Below, piece by piece: positions 55,062 to 64,000 of a stretch of 64,000 nucleotides of DNA. Where the stretch lies: positions 26,169,572-26,233,571 of the forward strand of contig CM029612.1 in the NCBI GenBank assembly GCA_017311315.1. The letters run 5' to 3'. Source of the stretch: Dendrocalamus latiflorus. Its lineage: Eukaryota > Streptophyta > Magnoliopsida > Poales > Poaceae. The number at the start of each line of letters is the position of its first letter. Position 1 is the first letter of the stretch. The position numbers and the translations under genes were made by a program. Below the pieces are notes generated by a model. That model did not search any database. It was not told the origin of the DNA and saw only the letters and a program-made list of their open reading frames with translations.

Positions 55062-56479
55062 TTGAACAAAATTAGTATTTATACTGATCTTTTGTTCAAA
55101 GAAAAATACCCCTGTATTTATTCACAAATTTTGGGTATATGCATGAGAATTTATAGAAGTATAACAGACAATTTCAATAAGGTACACCAAATTCAGGTGC
55201 CAAAGCTTGTGCACCTCAGTACCTCACTATTGGAGAGCAGGAGTGCAGGACTCAGGCACGATCTTTGTGGTCATTTTTGTGGTCAACACCATACGAGTAC
55301 TTAGGTCTTCGCTTACTATCTGACATTTAGGTGTTCGGTACTCTGGCCTAAAGTTGCCTATGGACCTAAGCCCACCTGCAATTCTTATCAATATGTTATA
55401 TATGAAGCCTATCTCTGGTTATCCATAAATTGACTTTATCACTTTAGGCTAATATTATGTTCAGTTGTTTAGGGTCATGCCTGGCCTGAATGGAGAAGCA
55501 TAAGCCAATTTGTTGCAACCATAATAGTTGGTCAAATTCAGTACCGCACTTGTTATACCAGCTCATTTGTTGTAACAATTAACTTCTTTCTGGATGCCTT
55601 CTTTTTGAAGAGCAATATTTCAAAACAACTGGCTAGATCGGAGACATCACAGTACTCAAAGAAAGGGAAAAATCCTAGAAATTGTATCATTGATTGTCAG
55701 AAGAGAAAAAAACTAGAAATTCCAGCATTAACAGGATAGGAAAGAATCTGACCATCCTTTTTTTGTGACGAATGTAACCATCTATTAGATGTTACAACCC
55801 AGTTCCCAATTATAATGTTTGAGATTTATTCTTAGAAAGAGTCCATAGAAGAAATACACAATGTAAAAGGATGTTACCTACACGGGCTCTTAATAACCAT
55901 GCTATACAAATACATAAGAGAATACTGAATTGTATAAGACGCACATTATAACTGTTGATTGAAAGTACTGTAATACTGCATTGTATTGAAAGGAGGGAAG
56001 CAGAGCTCTCCATTTCAACAGAGAAAGAGAGACAAGAGAGAGCATGGGACTATGGGAGGCACTCAGGGGCTGTGTGTGGAACTATGAGATCCTATAATAC
56101 TGCTTATGAACCAAATTATCTCGCACTGGATTATCCCATTCCATTACAAAAAAGAAATATCACCATCAAAAGAATTATCTCGCACTGGTAATGCCTTCAG
56201 AAAGAATTACATGGAGTATAATACTGCTTATGAACCAAATGTGTATAATTTTGTTTATCAACTAGTATATATATTGCAATTTCTCAATAATTTTCCTTTA
56301 GAAAGAAGTATATACTAATCTTGGTAGTATGGAATATATGAAACAGGTAATGTATCAAAACTTGGGGTAAAAATCTGTTCATGACATTTTAATATGTAGT
56401 TTAGACTTAATAATGATCTTTTGCTCAAATAAAAATACCCACTAAATATCCTTCCCACATCTTTCATCAAGAAATTTAC
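55062..56479. other. Probable ORF1 first intron and internal Harbinger DNA
   Basis: AT-rich, no coding signal. ATACTGCTTATGAACCAAAT occurs twice (about 56097 and 56222) in a local duplication. Confidence 0.45.
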
Positions 56480-56690
56480 CTTCAGTGTACTGATGGAGGA
56501 ACTCCTCCTGACTTGCAGCTAACTCCGTGGTCGATTCTTCGCCGCCAGAGTGCCCAGGAGCTGGAGTGTGGGCATCTTCGCGGGTCGTCGGCTGTGAGTG
56601 TGGCAGCGGCTCGGGGGCGATGGCGTGTGGCGACCCTTGTGCGCATCCGGAGGCAGGAGCTTGGACAGCCCGTGGCGGTGGAAGACCCAC
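56480..56690 (-). CDS. Probable 5' exon of Harbinger ORF1
   Basis: Minus-strand open segment starting MGLPPPRAVQAPASG and ending QEEFLHQYTEG at a GTAAAT donor (56479-56474). Its phase fits the exon beginning GSMDGTRYFTDM, so it is a plausible Pro/Ala-rich N-terminal extension. It could instead be untranslated leader, because ATG 55049 is adequate. Confidence 0.45.
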
Positions 56691-56839
56691 TCTTGCAGGG
56701 CTGACGCGGCGAACAGGAGCAGCGGTTCAGGGTACCGGCGGCAATGGGGACCGGGACGCCGCAGAGGATGCTTGGGGTGGCAGCGGCGGTGGAGGCTATT
56801 GTGGCATCGCGGCGTCTGCTCGGGAAGGCGGCGGCAGTG

Positions 56840-57270
56840 GAGGATATGCGAATCGAGGCGGCGGTGTGAACAGGCGAGCCGGCGCTCGGGTGGCGGACGA
56901 CGCGGGCGCGAGGGAGGCGGACGGAGCGGGCGCTAGGGCAGGCGCGAGGGAGCCGAACGGAGAAGCCAAGGCGGCGGGGTGCGGATAGCCTCGGGCAGCG
57001 GAAGGTGCGGGCGCTCGGATGGCGGACGGCACGGGCGCTCGGGCGGCGGACGCCGCAGGCGCGAGGGAGGCGGACGGAGCGGGCGCGAGGGAGCCGGACG
57101 GAGAAGCCGAGGCGGCGGGGTGCGGATAGCCTTGGGCGGCGGAAGGCGCGGGCGCTCGGGCGGCGGACGGCGCGGGCGCGAGGGAGGCGGACGGAGCGGG
57201 CGCGAGGGCAGGCGCGAGGGAGCCGGACGGAGAAGCCGAGGCGGCGGAAGGCGCGGTGGGCATCTCCGAT
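56840..57270. repeat. GC-rich degenerate tandem repeat near Harbinger right end
   Basis: Repeats of GGCGGACGGAGCGGGCGCGA and GAGCCGGACGGAGAAGCCGA at two scales (about 12-18 bp within about 120 bp). It produces long meaningless frames on both strands. Confidence 0.85.
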
Positions 57271-57498
57271 GTAGCGCGGGGCAAAACCGTCGAAGGCTTT
57301 TGGGGATGGCGTGCGTCCTCCATATTTGGGGGACAAAAATTCAGGGATGGGGTGCTCTATATTTTTGGGTATCATTTAGAAGAGTTGTTGGAGCTTTTTT
57401 TACCTCTTCTAAAATATAGGGGATATGAGTATTATAGAAGATTTGTTGGAGATGCTCAAGCTAGCGACGATGGCATCCCATGGCAAGTCTGTCATAGC

Positions 57499-57744
57499 TG
57501 TTAGGTAACCTGAGCCTGGGCTTGAAACCTTGGCCTATGGTGGGCACCTCACAATTAGACTATAAATAGGGAGCACTATTGGCTATTTTGTACACGGAAT
57601 CAGAAAGAAAGCAATAAAGCAAGACCAGGAGTTCTCTCTACCTCTCTATGTTTCAATCTACTATTTTTTGTCTTCTGTGATTGATCTTGTTTTGCATAAA
57701 CAGAGGAATTGATCGGACTGATCGCCAGCAACGGTTTCTCAATA
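57499..57744 (+). repeat. 5' LTR of copia 2
   Basis: TGTTAGGTAACC to CTCAATA. TATA box TATAAATAGG at 57561-57570. Followed by TGTTATCAGCACGA, a primer-site variant. Confidence 0.93.
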
Positions 57745-57969
57745 TGTTATCAGCACGAATCGCTCCGGTGAATCGAAGGTAATCATCGAAGCACTAATAG
57801 ATTGAATTGTCTATATCTAGATCGCTCTAACTTCGTAGATTTCACTTTCTAGAATATTTTTCTATGGTGCAAATCCGCTTTAATCTACCGCGAGCAGACA
57901 TGAAATCGCCAACAGTCGATCGGTAGATTACATTACAGAGTAGATGTTGATTGCACTGTAGATTGAAAA

Positions 57970-58650
57970 AAGAAAAAAAAATCCATGCACAGTTGGCCCC
58001 GTACGGCCACTGTACACAAAAAGGCCGCCGGCCGCCCCTGGCCTGCCGACCGCCGGCTTGCTGCCGGCGCCGCCCAGCACGCACGACCTGAAGTCGGCGG
58101 TCGCCTACACGCCGCCCCGCACGAGCCGCCACATGAGGCTCAGTCCCGAAGTTGCCGCTCGGCCCCGCACGGTCGTCGACCGCGACGCCTTAGTTTTCGT
58201 GCATAAAAGCGACCCCGAACGGCCACCGACCACGCCGCCTTGAGCCCCGCACGGCCAGTCGCCTCCCCGGATTCGCCCGATGCCGCCGTTTGCGCGCCAC
58301 CCGAAGCCACCGCTCATCGTCGTCTGAAGCCGACCGTCGGTCTCCCCTCCCGCGCCGGCCAGCACGTCACCGGCTCCCAAAGCCGCGTGCCCCCGCATGG
58401 GCCGCTGCCGGTGCGTCCCGCTCGGCTCGAAGCCGGCCACCACCCGATCTTGGCGCCCCGAGGCCGCCGCCGCCCGGTGCTGCCCGAGCCCCGTCCGCCG
58501 CCGAGGCTGGTAGCCCCGCCGTCGCCCCGCCCGGGCCAGCCGCTCGAGTCACGCCACCGAAGGGAACAGGGGTAGGGGAAACCCTACCCCGCCCCATTTT
58601 GAGCTGGCCGAGAGAAAAGCCGATTGGGCCGGGAGCTCGGCCTGGGGGTG
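57970..58650 (+). other. GC-rich leader of copia 2
   Basis: Unusually C/G-rich (CGCCGCCGG-type) between AT-rich LTR and gag. No family-like frame. It might be acquired sequence, but the origin is not recognisable. Confidence 0.4.
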
Positions 58651-59142
58651 CGTCGACAAATTTGCAAAAAAAAGCCCACGAAATTCTGAAAATTATGAAC
58701 GAGTCCTCAGATTTTCAGATGGGTCCCAAATTTTGCAGAAAAAGCCTCGAAAAATCATAAAATTACGCAAAAATTTTCTTTGAACTGAAAATTTACGTAT
58801 AAGCCCTCGAAAATTGTAGAATTCATTGAAAATTCATATTTTGGCATAAAAGGGGCTTGGGAATCCAAATTTTGAATTATTTTTAGCATTTAAAGCATGT
58901 TTATTTATGTCATTATTTTTTTTGTTTTTTTGTATATTTATTTATTGTTTTGATTAATCGTAATTAGTTAAATTGCCTTTAATCACCGAAATTAGCAGTA
59001 AAATTTATGGAAAATGCATAGAAAATTCTGAAACATTACGAAAAATCTTTTGTACCATTATAAAATTTATTTACTTGAAGTAAATTTATCCCATACGTGT
59101 TTACCAGTAGTAAACTTATTTATTACTTTTATGCACATGTAG

Positions 59143-59589
59143 ATGACTGGCATCACGAACCGGGAGTTCAAGGAAATGGCCTAGCATGGCCAAAACTATT
59201 TGACTTGGGCTTCCGATGTTGAGATAGTACTTGGAGCCAAGAAGCTCCGCGTTGCTATTGGGATTAGCGCACCGCAAGATGCCCAACCCACCCCTAAGGA
59301 AAATGATCAGGCGCTTCACTTTCTCAGGCACCACCTCTGTCTCACTCTCAAGAATGAGTACATGACAGAGAAGAGCGCGCTACATGTTGCCCAACCTCTT
59401 TTGCAGAATTGTAATATGCCTGCTACATGTTGGGGACATGCAATCCTACATGCAGCAAATCTCATCAACTTTAGACCATCGGTCTACAACATCCATTCAC
59501 CTATGCAAGTAGCACAAGGGTTAGCACCGAAAATTTCTCATCTCAGAAGGTTTGGATGCAAGGTTTATGTACATATACCCCCTCTATAG
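59143..59589 (+). pseudogene. copia 2 gag N-terminus fused to integrase C-terminus
   Basis: Begins MTGITNREFKEMA, stop (TAG 59182-59184), then WASDVEIVLGAKKLRVAIGI and HHLCLTLKNEYMTEK of a gag N-terminus. From about 59375 it changes without a frameshift to ALHVAQPLLQNCNMPATCWG and the LRRFGCKVYVHIPP motif of the integrase end. Gag C-terminus, zinc knuckle, protease and integrase core are absent. Confidence 0.8.
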
Positions 59590-60439
59590 CGTACTACAAT
59601 AGGTCCTCTCTGAAAGATTGGGATATACGTTGGTTGTGAGACTGCATCCATAATTAGGTATTTAGAACTCATGACAGGAGATTTGCATATTGCCCGCTTC
59701 GCTGATTGCATATTTGATGAGGATAATTTCCCAACATTAGGGGGAGGAAATTAACCCCTCGATGAAAAATATCGAGAAATTACGTGGTGAGCCATGGGAA
59801 TCCATGCACATAACTTGTGCACTAGTGAAGCAAATAGAGAAGTCTAGAAGATCATTGATTTGCAAGCATTAGCAAATCAACAGCCTGACCACTTTAGTGA
59901 TTTGAAGAGCGTGACCAAGTCGCATGTGCCTGCACGCAATGCACCGGAGAGGGTTGAAATACCAAAGAAAGTAGAAGGTATCCCTAATCCCGTCCAGAGG
60001 CCTCAGAATAAAAGAACGAGAACTCCGGTCCCTCGAATCCCAAGTAACCGGGGACGCCTGATGAAGAAGGATAAGAACTTATAACATTCGATCACTGAAA
60101 TTCCCTATAACCAGAAGGGGAGCTAGTTGAGACCTGACATTAGTATGACATCTTCAGAAGGGCATACCGGATCTGAACATCCCCATAGAAGAAGAAATCG
60201 GCATGGATGTGTGCGCACACATCGGAGCCGAAAAACTAAAGGGACTTGCCACCGCAACTGGAAGAAGCGATGAGCAAGGAGAAGCTCTAGAAGAAGCAAA
60301 CGCTCCAGAAGAAGCAACTCATGAAGAAATAGCTATAAATTACGTGCACACTGCAGAGTCCATGAATAGGACAATAGCCAATGTTGATATCTACTTTGGA
60401 AAGAAAAATGCCATAATCATCGATCTTGATCCAGAACCT

Positions 60440-61150
60440 GTATCACTCGCTGAATGTAAGAAAAGATCAGATTGGGAAGACTGGAAGAAGACAATAGAAA
60501 CTGAATTATTATCTCTAAACAAACGAGGTGTTTGGACCCATATGTCACACACCTCCCCATGTGCACCCATAAGTGGGTATTTGTTTGAAAGAGAAATGAA
60601 ATAAATGAAGTTGTAAGATATAAAGCAAGGCTGGTAGCATAAGGTTTCACTCAATGTCCAGGAGTTGATTATAAAGAAATCTACTCCCCAGCCATGAGTG
60701 GAATTACCTTTAGATATTTAATCTCAATGGTAGTGAACTTGAATCTAGAAATGAAATTGATGGATGTGGTAACTACATACCTTTATCGAAACTTGGATTC
60801 GGAGATTTATATGAAGGTACCTGAAGGTATCCCCGTCTCGAACCAAGACAGAGCAAATAGAAATCTGTATAGTGTGAAGCTCAGGAAATCACTGTACGGA
60901 CTGAATCAATCAAGCAGAATGTGGTATAATCACTTAAGCGACTTTCTATGCAAGAAAGGCTACACGAACAATGAAGATTGTCCCTGTGTATTTATACGAC
61001 GATCCTAGAATGGATTTTGTATAATCTCAATGTATGTAGATGATCTGAATATCATCGGGACAATGGAAGACATAAGAGAAGCAAGTTCTTACCTGGAGTC
61101 AGAATTTTGAAATGAAAGATTTGGGTAAAACCAAATATTGCTTAGGCTTG
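60440..61150 (+). pseudogene. copia 2 reverse transcriptase, broken
   Basis: Starts near ECKKRSDWEDWKKTIETELL, then YKARLVA, DVVTTYLYRNLDSEIYMKVP, LRKSLYGLNQSSRMWYNHLS and the catalytic MYVDDLNIIG (about 61033). Stops near 60602, 60640 and 61006 and frameshifts after 61110 destroy it. Confidence 0.88.
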
Positions 61151-61159
61151 CAGCTCGAG

Positions 61160-62060
61160 CATATCCCTAAAGGAATATTAGTACATCAGTCAGCCTATGT
61201 CTAGAAGGTGTTAGAAAGATTCGGCTTTGAGAAGGCTTACCCATCGAAAATACCAATGATCGGGAGGTCTTTACAGCAAGAAAAAGATCCATATCAACCT
61301 AGGGAAGAGGGGGAGGAAGTCATGGGACCAGAATTCCCATACTTAAGTGCAGTAGGAGCATTTATGTATTTAGCAAATTGCACTAGACCGGACATCGCAT
61401 TTTTCGTAAACCTGTTAGCAAGGCATAGTGCAGAACCTACCAAAAGGCATTGGCAGGGAATAAAGGATATCTTCTAATACCTCCAAGGAAGCAGGGACAT
61501 TGAATTGTTCTACAGAAAGAATCAAGATTTGAACTTAATTGGCTATGCAGATGCTGGGTACCTATCGGACCCGCATACCGCAAGGTCACAAATAGGATAT
61601 GTATTCCTGTGTGTTGAACTGCAATTTCCTGCAAATTGTCTAAGCAAAGTCATGTAACGATTTCGACGAACCACTCAGAAATTATATCACTGTATGAAGC
61701 CGCACGAGAATATGCTTGGTTCCGACGAATGATTCACCACATGCAACAGTCATGTGGGATGAATATTATGCAAGCTCCCACAATTATCTATGAAGATAAT
61801 GCAACTTGCATTGCATAAGTGCAGACAGGCTATGTGAAGAGTCCACAAAGTATATCAACCCCAAGTTCTTCTATGCTCATGAATTGCAAAATATGGACAA
61901 AATTAAGGTACTGCATACTAAGTCATATGAGAATCTGACAGATTTATTCACTAAGTCACTCCCTGCATCTAGCTTTGAAAGATACATACGAGAAATTAGA
62001 ATGATGAGACTTAGAGAAGTGCAGAATTCAAGGGGAGAATTTTTTCAAGCCTGTTATTAA
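61160..62060 (+). pseudogene. copia 2 RNase H, broken
   Basis: YLSAVGAFMYLANCTRPDIA (about 61340), IGYADAGYLSDPHTARSQIG (about 61540), SKQSHVTISTNHSEIISLYE (about 61640) and TKSLPASSFERYIREI (about 61950) are in family order. Stops at 61475 and 61816 and one frameshift are present. Confidence 0.88.
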
Positions 62061-62294
62061 ATCTTGATCACGAAGATTGAGTACCTAAAAGAATAAGTTC
62101 TGAAGGTTGAACGAAATGGGTGGATTATACTCTTTTCTCCTTGACGAGTTTTCCTAAAGTTTCTCGACCAAGGTTTTTAATGAGGCAATTCGTGCGCGTC
62201 ATAACATATTATGTACTCTTTGTCCAAATTTTTCAACTGGGTTTTATGGAGTTTTGACAGGCATGAGCGTGTCAGATGAGTGCCCAATGGGGAG

Positions 62295-62540
62295 TGTTAG
62301 GAAACCTAGGCCTGGGCTTAAAGCCTTGACCCATAGTGGGCACCTCACAATTAGACTATAAATAGGGAGTACTATTGGCTATTTTGTACATGGAATCAGA
62401 AAGAAAGCAATAAAGAAAGACCAAGAGTTCTCGCTACCTCTTTATGTTTCAATCTACTATTTTCTGTCTTCTGTGATTGATCTTGTTTTGCATAAGCAGA
62501 GGAATCGATCGGACTGGTCACCAACGACAGTTCCTCAACA
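62295..62540 (+). repeat. 3' LTR of copia 2
   Basis: TGTTAGGAAACC to CTCAACA, preceded by the purine tract AATGGGGAG (62286-62294). Confidence 0.93.
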
Positions 62541-62545
62541 ATAGC

Positions 62546-63512
62546 TTCCCGGAGGGACACTAACAACGTCCCTGGTCTTCCTAGCTTCCAAATTCTAGGT
62601 AATAATGTCCTAAATATTTAAGTTCATTCCTTTCTTCCATATATTTATTAGAAAAATAAGCATACTGAAGTATTAGTTATAGGTTCTAATTAATGTTTGC
62701 ATATTATTTTTGTTGACTAACATAAAACATTCAAATGATATATTATTCATCAAAAATGAAAAGTTTTATTGTATTTTTACCCACAGCAAGAAGAATCATG
62801 ACCGAAGGACTAATGATATCTCTCAAACAATGTGCCCATACACAATTAAAACATATAGACATATAAATAAAAACATATTAGGACTAGCCGCGCAATTACG
62901 TGGACCACTTGCCTAGCTCTAGATAAAGGTAACGCTACTCAAACTATGAAATTTCGTCCAACTGTAAGTTTGTGTTTCTGTTACCTGCGAATTTGTAATT
63001 TCTGTCTATCAACCAGATTTTGGGTCTCCCTGAACTCTGAACACCGATAATTTTGGCAACCTTCCAAGGCCGTGGCTCGATGTTGTTAATACATTCTACA
63101 TGCATGGAGCGTTTTTTGTTTTTCTGTGAGAAGGTCAAGCTGCAAAATGCAAGCGCAAGGCATGAGGTATGGTTTCTTGTGTAATGTCTGTCTTTACTCC
63201 ATTCGGTTGCTTCAAGTCTGGAACAGAACTTCAAATGACCTCTGAAAAGGACACGAGGACGATAATTTGTTAGATAGCATCAAGATTATGCTTGATTTCC
63301 AGGAATCACTGATATGATCAATTAGTTAGGATCACATAAAAGTTTGGATCACCTGGTATAACATATCTTGATGTTTTGAACTTATACTTTTATAGATAGG
63401 ATGGTCTGTAAGAGCAAAGTAACTCGAGATGTCTTTATTCCTTAGGTCGGTAGGTGCAGCTGTTCAATTTTGAGGTGTGAAATTGTGATTCAGAGAACTT
63501 TTTTGTGTTCTC
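62546..63512. other. Intergenic; copy 2 of duplication shared with 36.6-37.4 kb
   Basis: No gene. 62930-63510 resembles 36600-37450 but lacks about 350 bp in the middle. No TSD or terminal repeats, so it is a genomic duplication or an unrecognised repeat. Confidence 0.65.
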
Positions 63513-64000
63513 TGTAACACCCCCATTTCTGGGAGTATTATGAAACCCTCGCAACTGCCCAGGACTGTTCAGCTGCGAGTTACATCAATCGAGTATATAA
63601 CATTGCCAACATATGCTTAAGATAAAAGCCAGCTTTATTACAATATAAAGGCATAAAAGCCAAGTTATACCTTACAGAACAAAAGAATGCCACAGGCACG
63701 CCTGAGCGGAAGACGACCCTAATTCCACGTAACCTCGATCTCGTAGAGTTCCACTCCTTTGCCTTCATCTACCTCCTTATTGCTGGTTATTTCTGTTAAT
63801 GTTTTTAGCAAGTATGAGTACAACTACCGTACTCAGCAAGTCACACGGAGCTTTAACAATAACTACATGCAGGGTATATCAAGTGATGGGGGAAGTTTGT
63901 TATTTCATGTGGATGCAGTTTTAGTTGTAAACAGATTTTAAACATAAGATCATATAGCTTTCTATAAGCTTTAGGGGGGGTTTTCAAGGTTCAATTACCA
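63513..64000. repeat. Possible start of another LTR-type repeat
   Basis: TGTAACACCCCCATTTCTGG at 63513 resembles the TGTAACACCCC start of many grass LTR elements. The other end is outside the window, so this is only a suggestion. Confidence 0.35.

Larger units (their letters stand above)
50881..57457. mobile_element. PIF/Harbinger DNA transposon, about 6.6 kb
   Basis: Ends carry the inverted repeat GAGCATCTCCAACAA (50881-50895 and the complement at 57443-57457), a classic Tourist/Harbinger terminus. It encodes a DDE nuclease on the plus strand and a Myb/SANT-like ORF1 on the minus strand, the two proteins this superfamily needs. The usual 3-bp TSD is not clean (TAA left, AAG right). A second MITE (51219-51443) is nested inside. 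Confidence 0.85.
57499..62540 (+). mobile_element. Ty1-copia element 2, internally deleted
   Basis: LTRs of exactly 246 bp each (57499-57744 and 62295-62540; TGTTAGG...CAATA/CAACA) with TSD ATAGC (57494-57498 and 62541-62545). A GC-rich leader precedes a gag start at 59143. Gag N-terminus is joined directly to integrase C-terminus; RT and RNase H follow but with many stops. A dead copy. Confidence 0.95.

Noticed and set aside
56482..57375. 297-codon minus-strand Arg/Pro/Ala-rich frame
   Set aside because: Generated by the degenerate GC-rich tandem repeat; only the small segment 56480-56690 has a splice-compatible context.
1..64000. tRNA, rRNA or organellar insertions
   Set aside because: Scanned by eye for tRNA-like T-loop/acceptor patterns and rRNA or plastid gene words; none convincing apart from tRNA-complementary primer sites.

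Overview
The window is nuclear DNA from a plant, most probably a grass (Poaceae; Panicoid versus rice-type cannot be decided here). The evidence is nested LTR retrotransposons primed by initiator tRNA-Met, Tourist-type MITEs, a multi-gene-capture Helitron, CpG-rich coding DNA beside AT-rich introns, and plant-type TIM17, RhoGDI, DRP1 and phosphomevalonate kinase sequences. Only one intact-looking host gene is visible: a single-exon TIM17 import-channel gene at 33063-33737 (+). Almost everything else is transposable-element DNA, much of it with boundaries that can be fixed from LTR ends, primer sites and target-site duplications (TSDs).

Layout, left to right. (1) 1635-7676: a complete but decayed Ty1-copia element, TSD GGTGG. 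(2) 8041-10015: a RhoGDI-like pseudogene with a solo LTR (8167-9522, TSD TCAAT) 8 nt inside its first intron. (3) 11837-19875: a minus-strand Helitron carrying exons of at least six unrelated genes (ARF/ARL-type GTPase, an unidentified gene, phosphomevalonate kinase, a TORTIFOLIA1-like protein, V-ATPase subunit B, dynamin-related protein 1), all in the Helitron's own orientation. (4) 21838-32474: a 10.6-kb non-autonomous gypsy-type element (TSD GTAAT) with gag and protease but no RT or integrase, three tandem-repeat fields, and a spliced-looking antisense gene. (5) 32796-33737: a foldback insertion followed by TIM17. (6) 35978-36237: a short retroposon with A-tail and 13-bp TSD. (7) 38487-48923: a complex rearrangement. 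A minus-strand gag-protease gypsy element (44375-48918, TSD AATGG) has its left 2.4 kb duplicated almost perfectly at 38487-40899, and between the copies lies a plus-strand gypsy segment in permuted order (pol end, LTR, primer site, gag). (8) 50881-57457: a PIF/Harbinger element with transposase and Myb-like ORF1, plus two Tourist-like MITEs at 50405-50691 and 51219-51443 (the second inside it). (9) 57499-62540: a second Ty1-copia element (TSD ATAGC) with a large internal deletion. (10) 62930-63515: a diverged copy of the sequence at 36600-37450, then the possible start of another LTR.

Functionally, the elements illustrate autonomous/non-autonomous relationships. The Harbinger element encodes both proteins its family needs, although ORF1 has one frameshift, and could mobilise related MITEs. 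The two gag-protease gypsy elements would depend on RT and integrase from elsewhere. The Helitron and the 38-49 kb rearrangement record capture and template-switching events. A short palindromic word, GGTCGTAA/TTACGACC, recurs many times in several separate LTR-type sequences in the first 13 kb and is the least explained signal in the window.
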